Below, one piece after another: positions 63,250-64,000 of a DNA stretch of 64,000 nt. A program made the position numbers and the translations under genes. Each line of letters opens with the position of its first letter. Position 1 is the stretch's first letter. Origin of the DNA: Mytilus trossulus. Taxonomy: Eukaryota > Mollusca > Bivalvia > Mytilida > Mytilidae. Location: the NCBI RefSeq assembly GCF_036588685.1, contig NC_086386.1:68446682-68510681 (forward strand). The letters are read 5' to 3'. The notes under the pieces were generated by a model. That model was not told the DNA's origin. It saw nothing but the letters and a program-made list of their open reading frames with translations, and searched no databases.

Positions 63250-63784
63250 CATGTTACCATCAGTATTAGTCCTCTCGGAGAGGATGTATTAGATTTTGAT
63301 TTGGTTCTGAACTGCTTTCATATCATAGTTCTTTAAAACATATCTCTGTTGTTTTATTGCACAACTTCCAGAAACCATTTCAACATTTTATAGATGTCTT
63401 CAAACCATTTAAGTGTCTTATCCAGATTGGTAAATATATTTTTTATGTAATTGGATGTTCAATTCAAATAAAAGAAATAAATAACTATATATATTTTGAT
63501 TAGTGAGGTCCTATACAAAGAATACATTACAGGAGTACACTGAGGAAGAGGTGAAATATTAAATCTGCAGAAAAATATGGCTTTTATCAATATTCAATAA
63601 ACTGTTGGCGCCGCCAGAAAAGCATTTCTATGTCCCTCTTTCTGCAACTTTTGGCAAATGCTAGTTTAACCCGACAAATTTTTATACATGGACTATTGCA
63701 AGTCTTGTTATCATAACCAAGTGTTGTTACTTGTTGCTTGAATTGTATTTGCTAATACATTCATTTTTGGAGGGTTTGATGTAA
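63250..63784. other. AT-rich intergenic stretch
   Basis: Nothing recognised. Confidence 0.35.
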
Positions 63785-63965
63785 AAAGTAAAATCACACA
63801 AATACTAAACTCGAAAGGAAAATTCAAAAAGTATATAAAAAATATTATCAAATAGCAAAGTCAAAAGCTCAAACACATCAAACAAATAGAAAACATTAAT
63901 CTTATTTCTGACTTCGTACAGGGATTTCCATATGTAGAAAAAGATAAGATTAACTAAACTGTAAC
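63785..63965 (+). repeat. dispersed 'CAAAAGCTCAAACACATCAA' family, copy
   Basis: AAAATCACACAAATACTAAA, TCAAAAGCTCAAACACATCA and TTTCTGACTTCGTACAGGGA are in family order. Confidence 0.65.
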
Positions 63966-64000
63966 TTGTATAAAAGTTGGAAAGAATAATTTATTGCTTT

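Overview
The window is AT-rich, intron-rich animal nuclear DNA in which most of the length is intron, intergenic sequence and dispersed repeats. The genes have canonical GT-AG introns. A secreted coiled-coil/C1q-domain gene and several repeat types that I recognise as common in marine mussels suggest a bivalve mollusc, probably a mytilid. That species call is inference; nothing here is a species marker.

Layout. (1) 1-9336, plus strand: the 3' two thirds or so of an RBM26/RBM27-type RNA-binding protein, 13 exons and 629 residues visible, with the N-terminus outside the window. (2) 9.4-13.2 kb: intergenic, with a GATC-rich palindromic element at 12.58 kb. (3) 13261-15164, minus: a complete three-exon gene for a 294-residue secreted C1q-domain protein. 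(4) 15.3-18.5 kb: two copies of a long dispersed element ending in hairpins. (5) 18592-18822, minus: a terminal exon encoding a ubiquitin-like domain with no diglycine tail. (6) 19-27.6 kb: repeats, poly-G/C-bounded hairpins and small inverted-repeat elements. (7) 27685-57952, plus: a nine-exon short-chain dehydrogenase/reductase of 267 residues, HSD17B14-like, stretched over 30 kb because its introns have filled with repeats. (8) 58.5-64 kb: intergenic repeats, including a 52-bp triplication beside a tRNA-like hairpin, a recent tandem duplication and a nested palindrome.

The dehydrogenase introns hold most of the unusual structure. They include a 3-kb candidate TA-flanked transposon built from GAACAC/GTGTT motifs, an array of about eight 186-bp units, two of the three elements with inverted repeats flanked by TTAA, a broken LINE inserted into an older repeat, a second LINE remnant, and a tetranucleotide microsatellite at both ends of one intron, ending 13 nt before a splice acceptor.

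The four genes are not an operon or a pathway; they are neighbours in a eukaryotic chromosome. RBM26-type proteins act in nuclear RNA surveillance, C1q-domain proteins are secreted recognition molecules, and the dehydrogenase is a cytosolic oxidoreductase. I found no convincing new multi-gene system. The best leads are the repeat families and two protein oddities: the dehydrogenase lacks the Asp expected to select NAD, and the ubiquitin-like domain cannot be conjugated. Exon boundaries were read by eye from splice signals and frame continuity; no search or alignment was run.
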